This document shows positions 36,466-45,656 of a stretch of DNA of 64,000 nucleotides, piece by piece. The stretch is from Pseudomonas fluorescens (lineage in GTDB: Bacteria > Pseudomonadota > Gammaproteobacteria > Pseudomonadales > Pseudomonadaceae), in contig LR782234.1 of the NCBI GenBank assembly GCA_902825215.1, forward strand, positions 5,969,001 to 6,033,000, read 5' to 3'. Numbering within the stretch: the stretch's first letter is position 1; the number at the start of each line of letters is the position of its first letter. Made by a program: the position numbers and the translations under genes. Under the pieces are notes generated by a model that was given only the letters and a program-made list of their open reading frames with translations, searched no databases and was not told where the DNA came from.

Positions 36466-37403
36466 TCGTGACCTGCCGCGCCGTATACCGCTTTGAGGAT
36501 GTCGTCGGCGCCCTGGCGCAGCAAGTCTTCGGCGACCTGCACGCCCAAGGCTTCAGCCTCGCCGCGCGGCGCACGCGCTTCAGCGCTGAGCAACTTGCCG
36601 CCACTGGGCTCGCCGACCAGACCGCGAAGCCACAATTGCTCGCCTTCGAGCACGGCATAGCAGGCGATCGGCACCTGGCAGCCGCCATTCAAATGTTTGT
36701 TGAGTGCACGTTCGGCGCTGACGCGCGACGAGGTGTCGGCGTGATGCAAAGGCGCGAGCAATGCGTGGATGTGCGTATCGGCGCTGCGGCATTCGATGCC
36801 CACCGCGCCCTGACCACCGGCCGGCAGGCTGTCATCGACGCTGATCGCCGAGGTGATGCGCTCTTCGAAGCCAAGGCGGATCAGACCGGCCGCCGCGAGG
36901 ATGATCGCGTCGTACTCACCGGCATCGAGCTTGGCCAGGCGCGTATTGACGTTGCCACGCAGGAAGCGGATCTGCAGGTCCGGGCGACGCGTCAGCAATT
37001 GCGCCTGACGACGCAGGCTGGAGGTGCCGACGATGCTTCCGGCCGGCAGTGCTTCGAGGCTGGCATAGGTATTGGAAACGAAGGCGTCGCGCGGGTCTTC
37101 GCGCTCGCAGATGCAAAACAGCCCGAGGCCTTCAGGGAAGTCCATCGGCACGTCTTTCATCGAGTGCACGGCGATGTCGGCTTCATTTTCCAGCAGTGCG
37201 GTTTCCAGCTCCTTGACGAACAGGCCCTTGCCGCCGATTTTCGACAGTGGCGAGTCGAGCAGCTTGTCGCCGCGACTGACCATGGGCACCAGCGTTACCT
37301 GCAAGCCGGGATGGGCCGCTTCCAGTCGGGCTTTAACGTATTCGGCCTGCCAGAGGGCCAGCGCACTTTTACGGGTGGCGATGCGGATTTCGCGAGAGGA
37401 CAT
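36462..37403 (-). CDS. hemC: Porphobilinogen deaminase (hydroxymethylbilane synthase)
   Basis: 313 aa. It polymerises four porphobilinogens on a dipyrromethane cofactor. Seen: RIATRKSALALWQAEYVK at the start, the catalytic Asp in MKDVPMD, the arginine-rich binding region SLRRQAQLL and RGNVNTRLAKLD, and the cofactor cysteine in GGCQVPIACYA near residue 243. It is the first of four coupled hem genes, 138 bases behind algR. Confidence 0.96.
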   Translation of the reverse strand: MSSREIRIATRKSALALWQAEYVKARLEAAHPGLQVTLVPMVSRGDKLLDSPLSKIGGKGLFVKELETALLENEADIAVHSMKDVPMDFPEGLGLFCICEREDPRDAFVSNTYASLEALPAGSIVGTSSLRRQAQLLTRRPDLQIRFLRGNVNTRLAKLDAGEYDAIILAAAGLIRLGFEERITSAISVDDSLPAGGQGAVGIECRSADTHIHALLAPLHHADTSSRVSAERALNKHLNGGCQVPIACYAVLEGEQLWLRGLVGEPSGGKLLSAEARAPRGEAEALGVQVAEDLLRQGADDILKAVYGAAGHE

Positions 37404-37541
37404 GGATCAATCCGTACTGAATAGATACGGCGGATAATAACAGCTCAGCCAAATCCACTTTGACCTGAATCAGAAACGACGTGGCCTCCCTGGCCTGTGA
37501 TGCCTGGTATCAAAGAGTTGAAGCCGCCCGGAGTGACCGGG

Positions 37542-38288
37542 TCAAAGCCCCTGCATCATTTTGCGTACGCCGGCGACATGGCGGCGGCTGACGATCAGCG
37601 CATCGCCATTGAGGCCTTTGAGAAACAGCTGGAAATGCCCCAGTGGCGTACGTTGCAAACGCTCGATGCGGTCGCGGGCGACCAGCGCGTTGCGGTGGAT
37701 CCGCACGAAGCGCTCGCCGAACTCGTCTTCCAGCGCCTTGAGCGGCTCGTCCAGCAGCACCTCACCGGCCTCGTGGCGCAAGGTCACGTACTTGTGGTCG
37801 GCAATGAAGTACACCACCTGATCCAGCGGGATCAGCTCGATGCCTTTGCGCGTACGGGCGCTGATGTGGCTGCGTGGACCGTTGCCGCTTTCGGCAGCGG
37901 GACGGGTCAGCGACGAGAGTTGTGCCCGGTTGGGACGCTCAGCCCGCTTCAAGGCTTCATGAAGATGTTCAGTTCGCACGGGTTTCACCACATAGCCCAC
38001 GGCACAGGCCTGCAGGGCTTCCACGGCAAATTCATCGGGGCTGGTGCAAAACACCACGGCCGGCGGCGTTTCGCGTTCGCACAGTCGGGCAGCGACCTGC
38101 AGGCCATCGAGGCCCGGCATGCGGATATCGAGCAAGACGATATCCGGCTTGTGGCTGTCGATCAGTGCCAACGCCTCCTCGCCATTGGTGGCGCTGGGCT
38201 CCAGAACTGTATAACCCTCAAGCTCGCTCACCATTCGGCTGAGGCGCTCGCGAGCCAGTGGTTCGTCATCAACGATCAGGACATTCAT
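37542..38288 (-). CDS. algR: Response regulator AlgR (LytTR DNA-binding type)
   Basis: 248 aa, the same length as P. aeruginosa AlgR. The receiver domain has acidic DDE at 7-9, phosphoacceptor Asp54 in LLDIRMPGLDG, and the conserved Lys in VVKPVRTEHL. The LytTR domain at about 140-245 includes IELIPLDQVVYFIADHKYVTL and FVRIHRNALV. AlgR controls alginate, twitching and virulence genes in P. aeruginosa, where its kinase AlgZ (FimS) is encoded just upstream. Here no kinase gene lies between algR and argH. Confidence 0.95.
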   Translation of the reverse strand: MNVLIVDDEPLARERLSRMVSELEGYTVLEPSATNGEEALALIDSHKPDIVLLDIRMPGLDGLQVAARLCERETPPAVVFCTSPDEFAVEALQACAVGYVVKPVRTEHLHEALKRAERPNRAQLSSLTRPAAESGNGPRSHISARTRKGIELIPLDQVVYFIADHKYVTLRHEAGEVLLDEPLKALEDEFGERFVRIHRNALVARDRIERLQRTPLGHFQLFLKGLNGDALIVSRRHVAGVRKMMQGL

Positions 38289-38758
38289 ATTGCGCTGGAT
38301 TCCTGCGTGAGTCTCGCACAAGGATAGCTAGACAGGTGAAGTGACGTCCGTCACCGCGATCCACGCTAAGACTAGCCCGAGCGCCGAAAAGTGCCGTACG
38401 TCGGCCAGCAATATTTGCCAGTGTCCGGGTCGTACTGCTCGAAGCCCGCTGTTTCTTGCGTTTTTCACGGGGTTTGCCGAAGGACAATCCACCCACCCCC
38501 TCTTCTTATAGTCGGCGCCCTGCCCTTTGCGCGAGACAAAGCCACGCCGACCCCTACGTCCAACTGTAGACGTTCGTCGGAGCGATATTGCTCAATCGAA
38601 AAATATCCTTGCGCAAATTCCCGGCGGGCAGCACCGGCCAAGGCCGACATGCGCCGAAAAAAACGTATCGACCGGTGTCAGCGACAGGATTGGCAACCCT
38701 GTTATTATCCGCGCCAGCGTTTCACGCCTTCTTTCTTCAAGCCGATACGAGCGAATTC
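38289..38758. other. 470-base algR-argH divergent region; no algZ gene
   Basis: No coding frame here resembles a histidine kinase: no H-box, N-box or membrane helices are seen on either strand. The region is also too short for the roughly 1-kb algZ. It holds a palindrome GTGACG/CGTCAC at 38341-38354 and the divergent promoters of algR and argH. Short frames of 60-120 residues inside it look like chance. Confidence 0.6.
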
Positions 38759-40153
38759 ATGAGCACTGACAAGACCAATCAGTCCTGGGGCGGCCGCTTC
38801 AGTGAACCCGTCGACGCCTTCGTCGCCCGCTTCACCGCCTCCGTCACCTTCGACCAGCGCCTGTATCGCCACGACATCATGGGCTCGATCGCCCACGCCA
38901 CCATGCTGGCCAAGGTCGGCGTGCTGACCGATGCCGAGCGCGACAGCATCATCGACGGCCTGAACACCATTCAGGGCGAAATCGAAGCCGGCCAGTTCGA
39001 CTGGCGCGTCGACCTCGAAGACGTGCACATGAACATCGAAGCGCGCCTGACCGATCGCATTGGCGTGACCGGCAAGAAACTCCACACCGGGCGCAGCCGC
39101 AACGACCAGGTCGCCACCGACATCCGCCTGTGGCTGCGTGACGAAATCGATCTGATCCTTGCCGAAATCACCCGCCTGCAAAAAGGCCTGCTCGAGCAAG
39201 CCGAGCGTGAGGCCGCGAGCATCATGCCGGGCTTCACGCACCTGCAGACCGCACAGCCGGTCACCTTCGGCCACCACATGCTCGCCTGGTTCGAAATGCT
39301 CAGCCGCGATTACGAGCGTCTGGTCGACTGCCGCAAGCGCACCAACCGCATGCCGCTGGGCAGCGCCGCGCTGGCCGGCACCACTTACCCGATCGACCGC
39401 GAATACACCGCGCAACTGCTCGGCTTCGACGCTGTTGGTGGCAACTCGCTGGACAACGTCTCCGATCGCGACTTCGCCATCGAATTCTGCTCCGCCGCGA
39501 GCATCGCGATGATGCACCTGTCGCGCTTCTCCGAAGAGCTGGTGCTGTGGACCAGCGCGCAGTTCCAGTTCATCGATCTGCCTGACCGCTTCTGCACCGG
39601 CAGCTCGATCATGCCGCAAAAGAAAAACCCCGACGTACCGGAACTGGTGCGTGGCAAGACCGGCCGTGTGTTCGGCGCGCTGATGGGCCTGCTGACCCTG
39701 ATGAAAGGTCAGCCGCTGGCCTACAACAAGGACAACCAGGAAGACAAGGAACCGCTGTTCGACGCCGCCGACACATTGCGCGATTCGCTGCGCGCGTTTG
39801 CCGACATGATCCCGGCGATCAAGCCCAAGCACGCGATCATGCGTGAAGCGGCGCTGCGCGGCTTCTCCACCGCGACCGATCTGGCCGACTACCTGGTACG
39901 CCGTGGCCTGCCGTTCCGCGACTGCCACGAAATCGTTGGCCACGCGGTGAAATACGGTGTCGACACTGGCAAGGATCTGGCCGAGATGAGCCTGGAAGAA
40001 CTGCGCCAGTTCAGCGACCAGATCGAGCAGGACGTGTTTGCCGTGCTGACGCTGGAAGGCTCGGTGAATGCCCGTGACCATATCGGCGGCACGGCGCCGG
40101 CGCAGGTCAAGGCAGCGGTGGCCCGCGGTCAGGCATTGATCGCCAGCCGCTAA
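38759..40153 (+). CDS. argH: Argininosuccinate lyase
   Basis: 464 aa. It splits argininosuccinate into arginine and fumarate, the last step of arginine synthesis. The fumarase/aspartase superfamily signature GSSIMPQKKNPDVPEL with the catalytic Ser is near residue 281; LHTGRSRNDQVATD and PGFTHLQTAQPVTFGHH with the catalytic His lie earlier. ATG 38759 gives the normal length; the open frame runs another 57 codons upstream without similarity. Confidence 0.97.
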   Translation: MSTDKTNQSWGGRFSEPVDAFVARFTASVTFDQRLYRHDIMGSIAHATMLAKVGVLTDAERDSIIDGLNTIQGEIEAGQFDWRVDLEDVHMNIEARLTDRIGVTGKKLHTGRSRNDQVATDIRLWLRDEIDLILAEITRLQKGLLEQAEREAASIMPGFTHLQTAQPVTFGHHMLAWFEMLSRDYERLVDCRKRTNRMPLGSAALAGTTYPIDREYTAQLLGFDAVGGNSLDNVSDRDFAIEFCSAASIAMMHLSRFSEELVLWTSAQFQFIDLPDRFCTGSSIMPQKKNPDVPELVRGKTGRVFGALMGLLTLMKGQPLAYNKDNQEDKEPLFDAADTLRDSLRAFADMIPAIKPKHAIMREAALRGFSTATDLADYLVRRGLPFRDCHEIVGHAVKYGVDTGKDLAEMSLEELRQFSDQIEQDVFAVLTLEGSVNARDHIGGTAPAQVKAAVARGQALIASR

Positions 40154-40157
40154 AAGC

Positions 40158-40247
40158 ATCGCTGGCAAGCCAGCTCCCACAGGTTCTGCGACAAGCACAC
40201 ATATGTGTTTCACACCAGAACCTTGTGGGAGCTGGCTTGCCAGCGAT
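40158..40247. repeat. REP pair (REPIN), GCTGGCTTGCCAGC type
   Basis: Arms ATCGCTGGCAAGCCAGCTCC at 40158 and its inverted copy ending at 40247 enclose a loop that has its own palindrome ACACATATGTGT (40196-40207). It lies between the convergent ends of argH and the GST gene. Confidence 0.92.
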
Positions 40248-40272
40248 GGCTGACTTCAGAACGCTACAAACC

Positions 40273-40932
40273 TCACTTCTTGGCAGCAATCATCGCCAAA
40301 AACGCCGGCATCGCCGCATCCTTGTCTGCGGCAATCCTCTGCACATTCGGATTCTGCTCAAGCCGCTCCAGCAGCGCCTTCGCCTGTGGCATGTCTGCCA
40401 GCCAATCGATCCCGAACAGCTTCTGCCCGACCGCACACGCCAGCGGCACGCTGTAGAGGAAATACAGATCCGCGATGCTCAAACTGTCGCCCGCTACATA
40501 CGGGGCGAACTTGCCGTGCCGGCCCAGCGCGGCAAAACCGAGCTGCAGTTCAGTGCGGGTCTTTTCCTTGATCGCGTCTGGCAGGGTCATGCCGAAAAAG
40601 GCCTCGCCGTAACAGGCGCGACCCGGCAGCTCGATGTACAGCTCGATTTCCTTGGCGATCGCCAGTACCTGCGCGCGTTCGAACGGGTCGCTCGGCAACA
40701 GTGGCGTGCCTTTCTGAGTCTGCTCGAGATATTCGAGGATGATCGCGGTTTCGTTGATGTAACCGGCGTCGACGCCGAGCACCGGCACCTTGCCGCGCGG
40801 GCTGATGGCCAGCGATTCTGCGGTTTGCGTCGGATAAAACGTCACTTCTTCGAAAGGCAGGCCTTTTTCCAGCAGCGCCAGTTTGACCATGTTGTAGTAA
40901 TTGCTGACAGAGAAACCGTAGAGCTTGAACAT
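40273..40932 (-). CDS. Glutathione S-transferase family protein
   Basis: 219 aa. The N-terminal thioredoxin-like domain has FKLYGFSVSNYYNMVKLALLEKG with the likely catalytic Ser or Tyr, the cis-Pro in KVPVL and the glutathione-binding acidic turn INETAIILEYLE. The helical C-terminal domain (LSIADLYFLYSV) follows. It could detoxify or isomerise an electrophile in the cytosol; substrate unknown. ATG 40930-40932 is preferred because GGAGG lies seven bases ahead; the preceding GTG is too close. Confidence 0.9.
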   Translation of the reverse strand: MFKLYGFSVSNYYNMVKLALLEKGLPFEEVTFYPTQTAESLAISPRGKVPVLGVDAGYINETAIILEYLEQTQKGTPLLPSDPFERAQVLAIAKEIELYIELPGRACYGEAFFGMTLPDAIKEKTRTELQLGFAALGRHGKFAPYVAGDSLSIADLYFLYSVPLACAVGQKLFGIDWLADMPQAKALLERLEQNPNVQRIAADKDAAMPAFLAMIAAKK

Positions 40933-41055
40933 CACAGAGCCTCCAGGCCGTGCGGGGTGGGCAGTGCCTGTTTATAGATCGCCACGGTGATTCCCGCCAG
41001 CAGCATCACTCCACTGAATGCGGGTAAACTGGCGCCTTTCCATGAGGAGCCTGCC

Positions 41056-41346
41056 ATGAGCGAGCCGACAGATATCGTCAACGATGACGACGAAGAAGCA
41101 TTCACCGAGGCAACGCTGATCGAAGCCATCGAAAACCAGATCGAGAGCGGCAACCCGCCGGCGGCTAAAGCGACGTTCAACAAGCTAACGTTGGTGGGTG
41201 TCGAGCGCGAAGAGATCCTCGAACTGATGGCGCATGTGCTGGCTTGCGAGATTGACGCGATGCTGGATGAAGACCGCGCGTTCGATACCGAATGGTACGA
41301 AGCGGCGCTGCGTAAATTGCCTGAGCTGCCACCAGAAAAGCAGTAA
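41056..41346 (+). CDS. Small acidic protein of unknown function
   Basis: 96 aa from ATG 41056 with AGGAG at a good distance. It is rich in Glu, Asp and Ala and mostly helical (EATLIEAIENQIESG, EREEILELMAHVLACEIDAML). There is no signal peptide or membrane segment, so it is likely cytosolic. I do not recognise a named family. Position between a GST gene and a REP pair gives no clue. Confidence 0.75.
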   Translation: MSEPTDIVNDDDEEAFTEATLIEAIENQIESGNPPAAKATFNKLTLVGVEREEILELMAHVLACEIDAMLDEDRAFDTEWYEAALRKLPELPPEKQ

Positions 41347-41359
41347 CAGCACCGTATCC

Positions 41360-41447
41360 TGTGGGAGCGAGCCTGCTCGCGAAAGCGGTACACCAGCGAA
41401 ACAACGCTGAATGACACTCCGCTTTCGCGAGCAGGCTCGCTCCCACA
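41360..41447. repeat. REP pair (REPIN), GCGAGCCTGCTCGC type
   Basis: Two 28-base arms, TGTGGGAGCGAGCCTGCTCG plus CGAAAGCG, are exact inverted copies at 41360-41387 and 41420-41447. It is the longest perfect pair in the window. Confidence 0.93.
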
Positions 41448-41603
41448 CAATTTGTCACCCATCTATCCTGCCGGTGGCCGAGCCCCGACTACACTGGAAT
41501 CCGTCTCAAGACAAAATCCCTTGATCTGAGCACTGGACAGGCCGCACTCGCGGGTTCACCTTAGGGGCGCTGTCGTCCAATTCCTAGAAAGTCTGGAGTC
41601 CTT

Positions 41604-41849
41604 ATGTCGCTTACCCCTGAGTTGGTTGCCGAACTGGAAGTCCTCGCACTCTTTCCCCTGGACAGTTCCCAGGAAGGTCTGAAAATTCATCAGACCGCTG
41701 CCCCGAAACACATCGCCGCTGCCCAGCGCCTGTTTGAAAAAGACCTCACCGATCAGCCCGATGGCGGCTATCTGACCAGCCTCGGTCGCGATGCCGCGCA
41801 AAACGTGCAAACCGTGCTGACCATTTTGAAAGAGCAGGAAACCGCCTGA
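41604..41849 (+). CDS. TIGR02647 family small protein
   Basis: 81 aa, starting LTPELVAELEVLALFPLDSSQEGLK and with the block HIAAAQRLFEKDL followed by DGGYLTSLGRDAAQNVQ. This matches a conserved gammaproteobacterial family of small proteins suggested to bind DNA; no function is proven. TGGAG precedes the ATG. Confidence 0.85.
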   Translation: MSLTPELVAELEVLALFPLDSSQEGLKIHQTAAPKHIAAAQRLFEKDLTDQPDGGYLTSLGRDAAQNVQTVLTILKEQETA

Positions 41850-42030
41850 TTCCCTGACTTCGCCCACGGAAACTCCTGCCACGGGATTTCCGCGGGCCTG
41901 CCGTTTTGTTCCGCGATAGAAACCTGACGTCAAAAAACAAATTCAGCTGAAACTCCCGCTGCGCTACGGCTAAACTGCCTCCCATTCCGAGACCCTCTAC
42001 GTCCGAGCCTGCGAGCCGGTTTGAGCTGAC

Positions 42031-44874
42031 ATGACGCGCACCCATGAAATTCGCCCCGACCTGGACGAGGGCATTGACCGCAAGACGCTCAGCCAGCTGC
42101 GCGCGCGTTTTCTCAAACTCAATGAAGGCCGCCTCGGCCGCGCCCTCGAAGGTTTATCGACCCGGCAACAGAGCGTGCTGACGCTGCTGCCGCTGTTCTT
42201 CCACGTCAATCATCCGCTGTTGCCCGGCTATGTCTCGGGCAGCACGCCGGCCGGCCTGTCCAATTACGAGCCGGACGCCGACAGCCTCGCCGAAGCCCAG
42301 CGCCTGACCCGCTCGTTCTCGTACAAGCCGCGCCATGGCAGCAACCCGCCGCGACCGATCCACGGCCTGTTCCTGATGGGCAGCCTCGGCACGTTGGCCC
42401 AGGCCGACCAGAGCGATATGGATGTGTGGGTGTGCCACGCGCCGGATCTGAGCGAGAGCGAACTCGCCGAACTGCAGAGAAAATGCCAGTTGCTCGAAGC
42501 CTGGGCCGCAAGCCAGGGCGCCGAGGCGCATTTCTTCCTGATCGATCCAGTGCGCTTCGTCAGAGGCGAACGCGACTCGCAGCTCAGTTCGGAAAACTGC
42601 GGCAGCACGCAACACTTTCTGTTGCTGGACGAGTTCTACCGCACCGCCATCTGGCTGGCGGGTCGCACGCCGATCTGGTGGCTGGTGCCGGTGTATGAAG
42701 AAAGCGCCTACGACGCTTACACCCACACGCTGCTGTCCAAACGCTTCATTCGCGCCGACGAAACCCTCGATCTCGGGCCCATGGCGACTATCCCGCCGGG
42801 CGAGTTCATCGGTGCCGGGTTGTGGCAACTGTTCAAGGGCATCGAGTCGCCGTACAAATCGGTGCTCAAGCTGCTGCTGACCGAGGTCTATGCCAGCGAA
42901 CACCCGCAAGTGCAGTGCCTGAGCCTGCGCTTCAAGAAAGCCGTGTTCGCCAATCAGCTGGACCTGGATGAGCTGGACCCGTACATGGTCGTGTACCGGC
43001 GCATCGAGGAATACCTGATCGCCCGCAATGAGCCGGAACGCCTTGAGCTGGTGCGCCGCGCGCTGTACCTCAAGGTCAACCGCAAGCTCACCGGCAACAG
43101 CCGCACCCAGAGCTGGCAACGCTCACTGCTCGAACGACTGGCCAACGAGTGGCATTGGGATCAACGGCAACTGACTCTGCTCGACAGCCGCAGCCAGTGG
43201 AAAGTCCGCCAGGTCAGCGCCGAACGCCGCGCCTTGGTCAATGAGCTCAATTACAGCTATCGCTTCCTCACCCAGTTCGCCCGCACCGAGCAGACCGTCA
43301 GCCTGATCAACAAGCGTGATCTGAACGTTCTCGGTCGTCGCCTGTACGCAGCGTTCGAGCGCAAGGCCGACAAGGTCGAGTTCATCAACCCCGGCATCGC
43401 CCCGGATCTGGCCGAAGACACCCTGACCCTGGTGCAATCGCGCAACAAAAAAGAGCCGGGGCAGACCCAGTGGGGTCTGTACAACGGCAGCCTGACCGCG
43501 CTGGAGTGGGAACACTTCGCGCCGATCAAGCGCAGCCGCGAACTGCTCGAACTGCTGACCTGGTGTCACCGCAACGGCGTGATCGACAGCAGCACGCGGC
43601 TGGCCCTGCATCCGGGCAACAGCGACCTGAGCGAATTCGAACTGTTCAACCTGCTCGGCAGCCTGCAACAGTGCATCGCCCTGCCCTTGCCCACGGTCGC
43701 CGAGGAAGCGCTGCTGCGCGCCGCCGTGCCGAGCGAGGTGCTGATGCTGGTCAACGTCGGGATTGATCCGCTCAAACATCACCGCGATCTGAATATCTTA
43801 ATGACCACCGAGCGCACCGACTCGCTGAGCTATGCCGGCGTGCGCGAAAATCTGGTGCTGACGCTGGATCAGGTCACGCTCAACAGTTGGAACGAAGTGC
43901 TGGTCAACCGCTTCGACGGGCCGCACGCCCTGCTCGACTGCCTGCGCGATTACCTCAACAACCTGCCGCGTGGGCCGTTGCAGCCGTCGCTGAAAGTGCG
44001 CTGCTTCTGCCACAACCGCGCGCAGTTCATTGCCCGTCGCGTTGAAGAAATCGTCGACACCGCGCAGACCCTGCTGCTCAGCGAATTGAACCATCGCTAC
44101 CTGATTCAAGTGCAGCAGCACTATCACGTGCTGGAACTGGTGCCGGGCCAGGTCAACCATGTCGCCCTCGCCACTTTGCCGGCGCTGCTCGATTACCTCG
44201 GCGAAGAACAGCCGCGCTACAGCCCGCTGCATCTGGACCCGATGGCGCTTGAGGAGCACGACCTCGCGCTGATCCTGCCGATGGGCCAGCCGGAATGCAT
44301 TCAGGTGTTCTACCGCATTACCGAGCACACCGCCGAGCTGTACGTGCTCGATGAGTTCAATGCGCTGTGGCAGCAGCATCTGCCGTACCACGACGAGCAG
44401 AGCCTGCTGGTGCCGTTGCAGCGTTTCCTGCAGTCGATCCTGTTCCGCCGCGAAGCCATACTGCCCATGGAAGCGGGCCCCGAGAGTCGCCTGGAAATTC
44501 TGTATTACCAGTTGTTGCCTTCAGGTCCAGCACGCGCGCGCCGGGTCGAAACGCGGTCCGCCCCGCAGACGCCGGTCAACAAGCCGTTCTATGACGTGCA
44601 AGCGATCGTCGGCAAAGCCGCACCGGGCGAAGTGCAGGTCACCTTGTATTGCAATCAGCGGGAATTCAGCGAGCTGGAGCATGGCGACCAGCTGTTCAGC
44701 GTGGTCGCCCGCGAGATCGTCGAGCAGCGCCGCGAAGCCGAGCGCTACCGTTGCTACATCACCGACCTCGACCTCTCGGGCCTGCTCGGTGACGGGCAGA
44801 GTTCGAGCAATCTGTATCTGCGTTACAAGGCTGACCTGGAGCGCGCTCTGAACGAGGCGCTTGAACAGGTCTGA
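42031..44874 (+). CDS. cyaA: Class I adenylate cyclase
   Basis: 947 aa, somewhat longer than E. coli CyaA (848 aa). It makes cAMP for the CRP/Vfr regulon. The nucleotidyltransferase centre is clear: GLFLMGSLGTLAQADQSDMDVWVC has the GS and DxD residues near 115-135. The segment GERDSQLSSENCGSTQHFLLLDEFYRT follows. The C-terminal half is the regulatory region of class I enzymes. No strong ribosome site is seen. It converges on rnk with 8 bases between stops. Confidence 0.94.
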   Translation: MTRTHEIRPDLDEGIDRKTLSQLRARFLKLNEGRLGRALEGLSTRQQSVLTLLPLFFHVNHPLLPGYVSGSTPAGLSNYEPDADSLAEAQRLTRSFSYKPRHGSNPPRPIHGLFLMGSLGTLAQADQSDMDVWVCHAPDLSESELAELQRKCQLLEAWAASQGAEAHFFLIDPVRFVRGERDSQLSSENCGSTQHFLLLDEFYRTAIWLAGRTPIWWLVPVYEESAYDAYTHTLLSKRFIRADETLDLGPMATIPPGEFIGAGLWQLFKGIESPYKSVLKLLLTEVYASEHPQVQCLSLRFKKAVFANQLDLDELDPYMVVYRRIEEYLIARNEPERLELVRRALYLKVNRKLTGNSRTQSWQRSLLERLANEWHWDQRQLTLLDSRSQWKVRQVSAERRALVNELNYSYRFLTQFARTEQTVSLINKRDLNVLGRRLYAAFERKADKVEFINPGIAPDLAEDTLTLVQSRNKKEPGQTQWGLYNGSLTALEWEHFAPIKRSRELLELLTWCHRNGVIDSSTRLALHPGNSDLSEFELFNLLGSLQQCIALPLPTVAEEALLRAAVPSEVLMLVNVGIDPLKHHRDLNILMTTERTDSLSYAGVRENLVLTLDQVTLNSWNEVLVNRFDGPHALLDCLRDYLNNLPRGPLQPSLKVRCFCHNRAQFIARRVEEIVDTAQTLLLSELNHRYLIQVQQHYHVLELVPGQVNHVALATLPALLDYLGEEQPRYSPLHLDPMALEEHDLALILPMGQPECIQVFYRITEHTAELYVLDEFNALWQQHLPYHDEQSLLVPLQRFLQSILFRREAILPMEAGPESRLEILYYQLLPSGPARARRVETRSAPQTPVNKPFYDVQAIVGKAAPGEVQVTLYCNQREFSELEHGDQLFSVVAREIVEQRREAERYRCYITDLDLSGLLGDGQSSSNLYLRYKADLERALNEALEQV

Positions 44875-44882
44875 CGCGGGGC

Positions 44883-45302
44883 TTACACGGGAAAATCGCC
44901 ACCGTTGGCCGGCTGCGACTCGACTTCCAGCAGGGTCAGTTTGAGGGTTTTGCCACCCGGCGCCGGCCAGTCGATGTGCTGCCCGACCTTCAGGCCCAGC
45001 AGCGCACTGCCGACCGGGGCGAGAATGGAGATCTTGCCCTCAAGAGCGTTGGCATCCTTGGGATAGACCAGCGTCAGGTGGTAATCCTTGCCACTGCCTT
45101 CTTCGCGGCAATGCACACGGGAATTCATGGTCACGACGTCCGCCGGCACTTCATCGTGGCCGACCACGTTGTCGGCGCGATCCAGCTCGGTTTGCAGCGC
45201 GATCACGCCCGGCGCAGCCTGGTCTTTCTCGCTCAGGCTATCGATCAAGCGCTCCAGACGCTGTACGTCCAGACGGGTAAGGGTGATGGAAGGTGCGGTC
45301 AT
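44883..45302 (-). CDS. rnk: Nucleoside diphosphate kinase regulator Rnk
   Basis: 139 aa. An N-terminal short coiled coil (TRLDVQRLERLIDSL) and a C-terminal GreA/GreB-type FKBP-like domain (LVYPKDANALEGKISILAPVGSALLGLKVGQ) define the family. Rnk binds RNA polymerase near the secondary channel but lacks the acidic cleavage tip of Gre factors. In P. aeruginosa rnk was linked to Ndk levels and alginate. The open frame upstream to 45416 crosses a terminator and is rejected. Confidence 0.93.
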   Translation of the reverse strand: MTAPSITLTRLDVQRLERLIDSLSEKDQAAPGVIALQTELDRADNVVGHDEVPADVVTMNSRVHCREEGSGKDYHLTLVYPKDANALEGKISILAPVGSALLGLKVGQHIDWPAPGGKTLKLTLLEVESQPANGGDFPV

Positions 45303-45340
45303 GATCCGGGCAGACTCCTTTCTTCTGCACAAAAAAAGCA

Positions 45341-45366
45341 AAACCCCGCCAAAAAAGACGGGGTTT
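45341..45366 (-). terminator. Terminator of the cyaY-DUF1289 unit
   Basis: AAACCCCG at 45341-45348 pairs with CGGGGTTT at 45359-45366, with T runs on the minus strand behind it. It lies between the DUF1289 stop and the rnk start. Confidence 0.85.
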
Positions 45367-45428
45367 TTACCAGGCCTCGGTGGTTTGAGGCGTTCGCGGA
45401 CACTATCACAGCTCAAAAAATATACAAG

Positions 45429-45653
45429 TCACGTCCCACTGGATTGCTTGCGCTGTGACGCTTGGGCGACGATCACCCGGCGCCGCTGGTCATCCGCCGA
45501 GCGCCATTCGCGAATGTCTTCGACGTGGCGCGCGCAGCCGAGACAGACTTTATGTTCGTCCAGCCGACATACGCCCGTGCACGGCGAAGGCACCGCCGGG
45601 CTGACGTTGCTGTAGAGCGGTTTTGGCGGGCGAACAGGCGCTGCATCAGTCAC
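45429..45653 (-). CDS. DUF1289 domain-containing protein
   Basis: 74 aa. The family pattern of four cysteines is present as SPCTGVCRLDEHKVCLGCARHVEDI, followed by EIxxW-type IREWRSADD; the cysteines probably bind a metal or an iron-sulfur cluster. The start is GTG at 45651-45653, three bases behind the cyaY stop, so coupled translation with the frataxin gene is likely. The association with an iron donor is suggestive. Confidence 0.88.
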   Translation of the reverse strand: MTDAAPVRPPKPLYSNVSPAVPSPCTGVCRLDEHKVCLGCARHVEDIREWRSADDQRRRVIVAQASQRKQSSGT

Positions 45654-45656
45654 GAA

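Noticed and set aside
38269..38496. 75-codon minus-strand frame in the algR-argH gap as an algZ remnant
   Set aside because: No helix, H-box or ATP-site residues; Arg/Ser-rich composition looks random.
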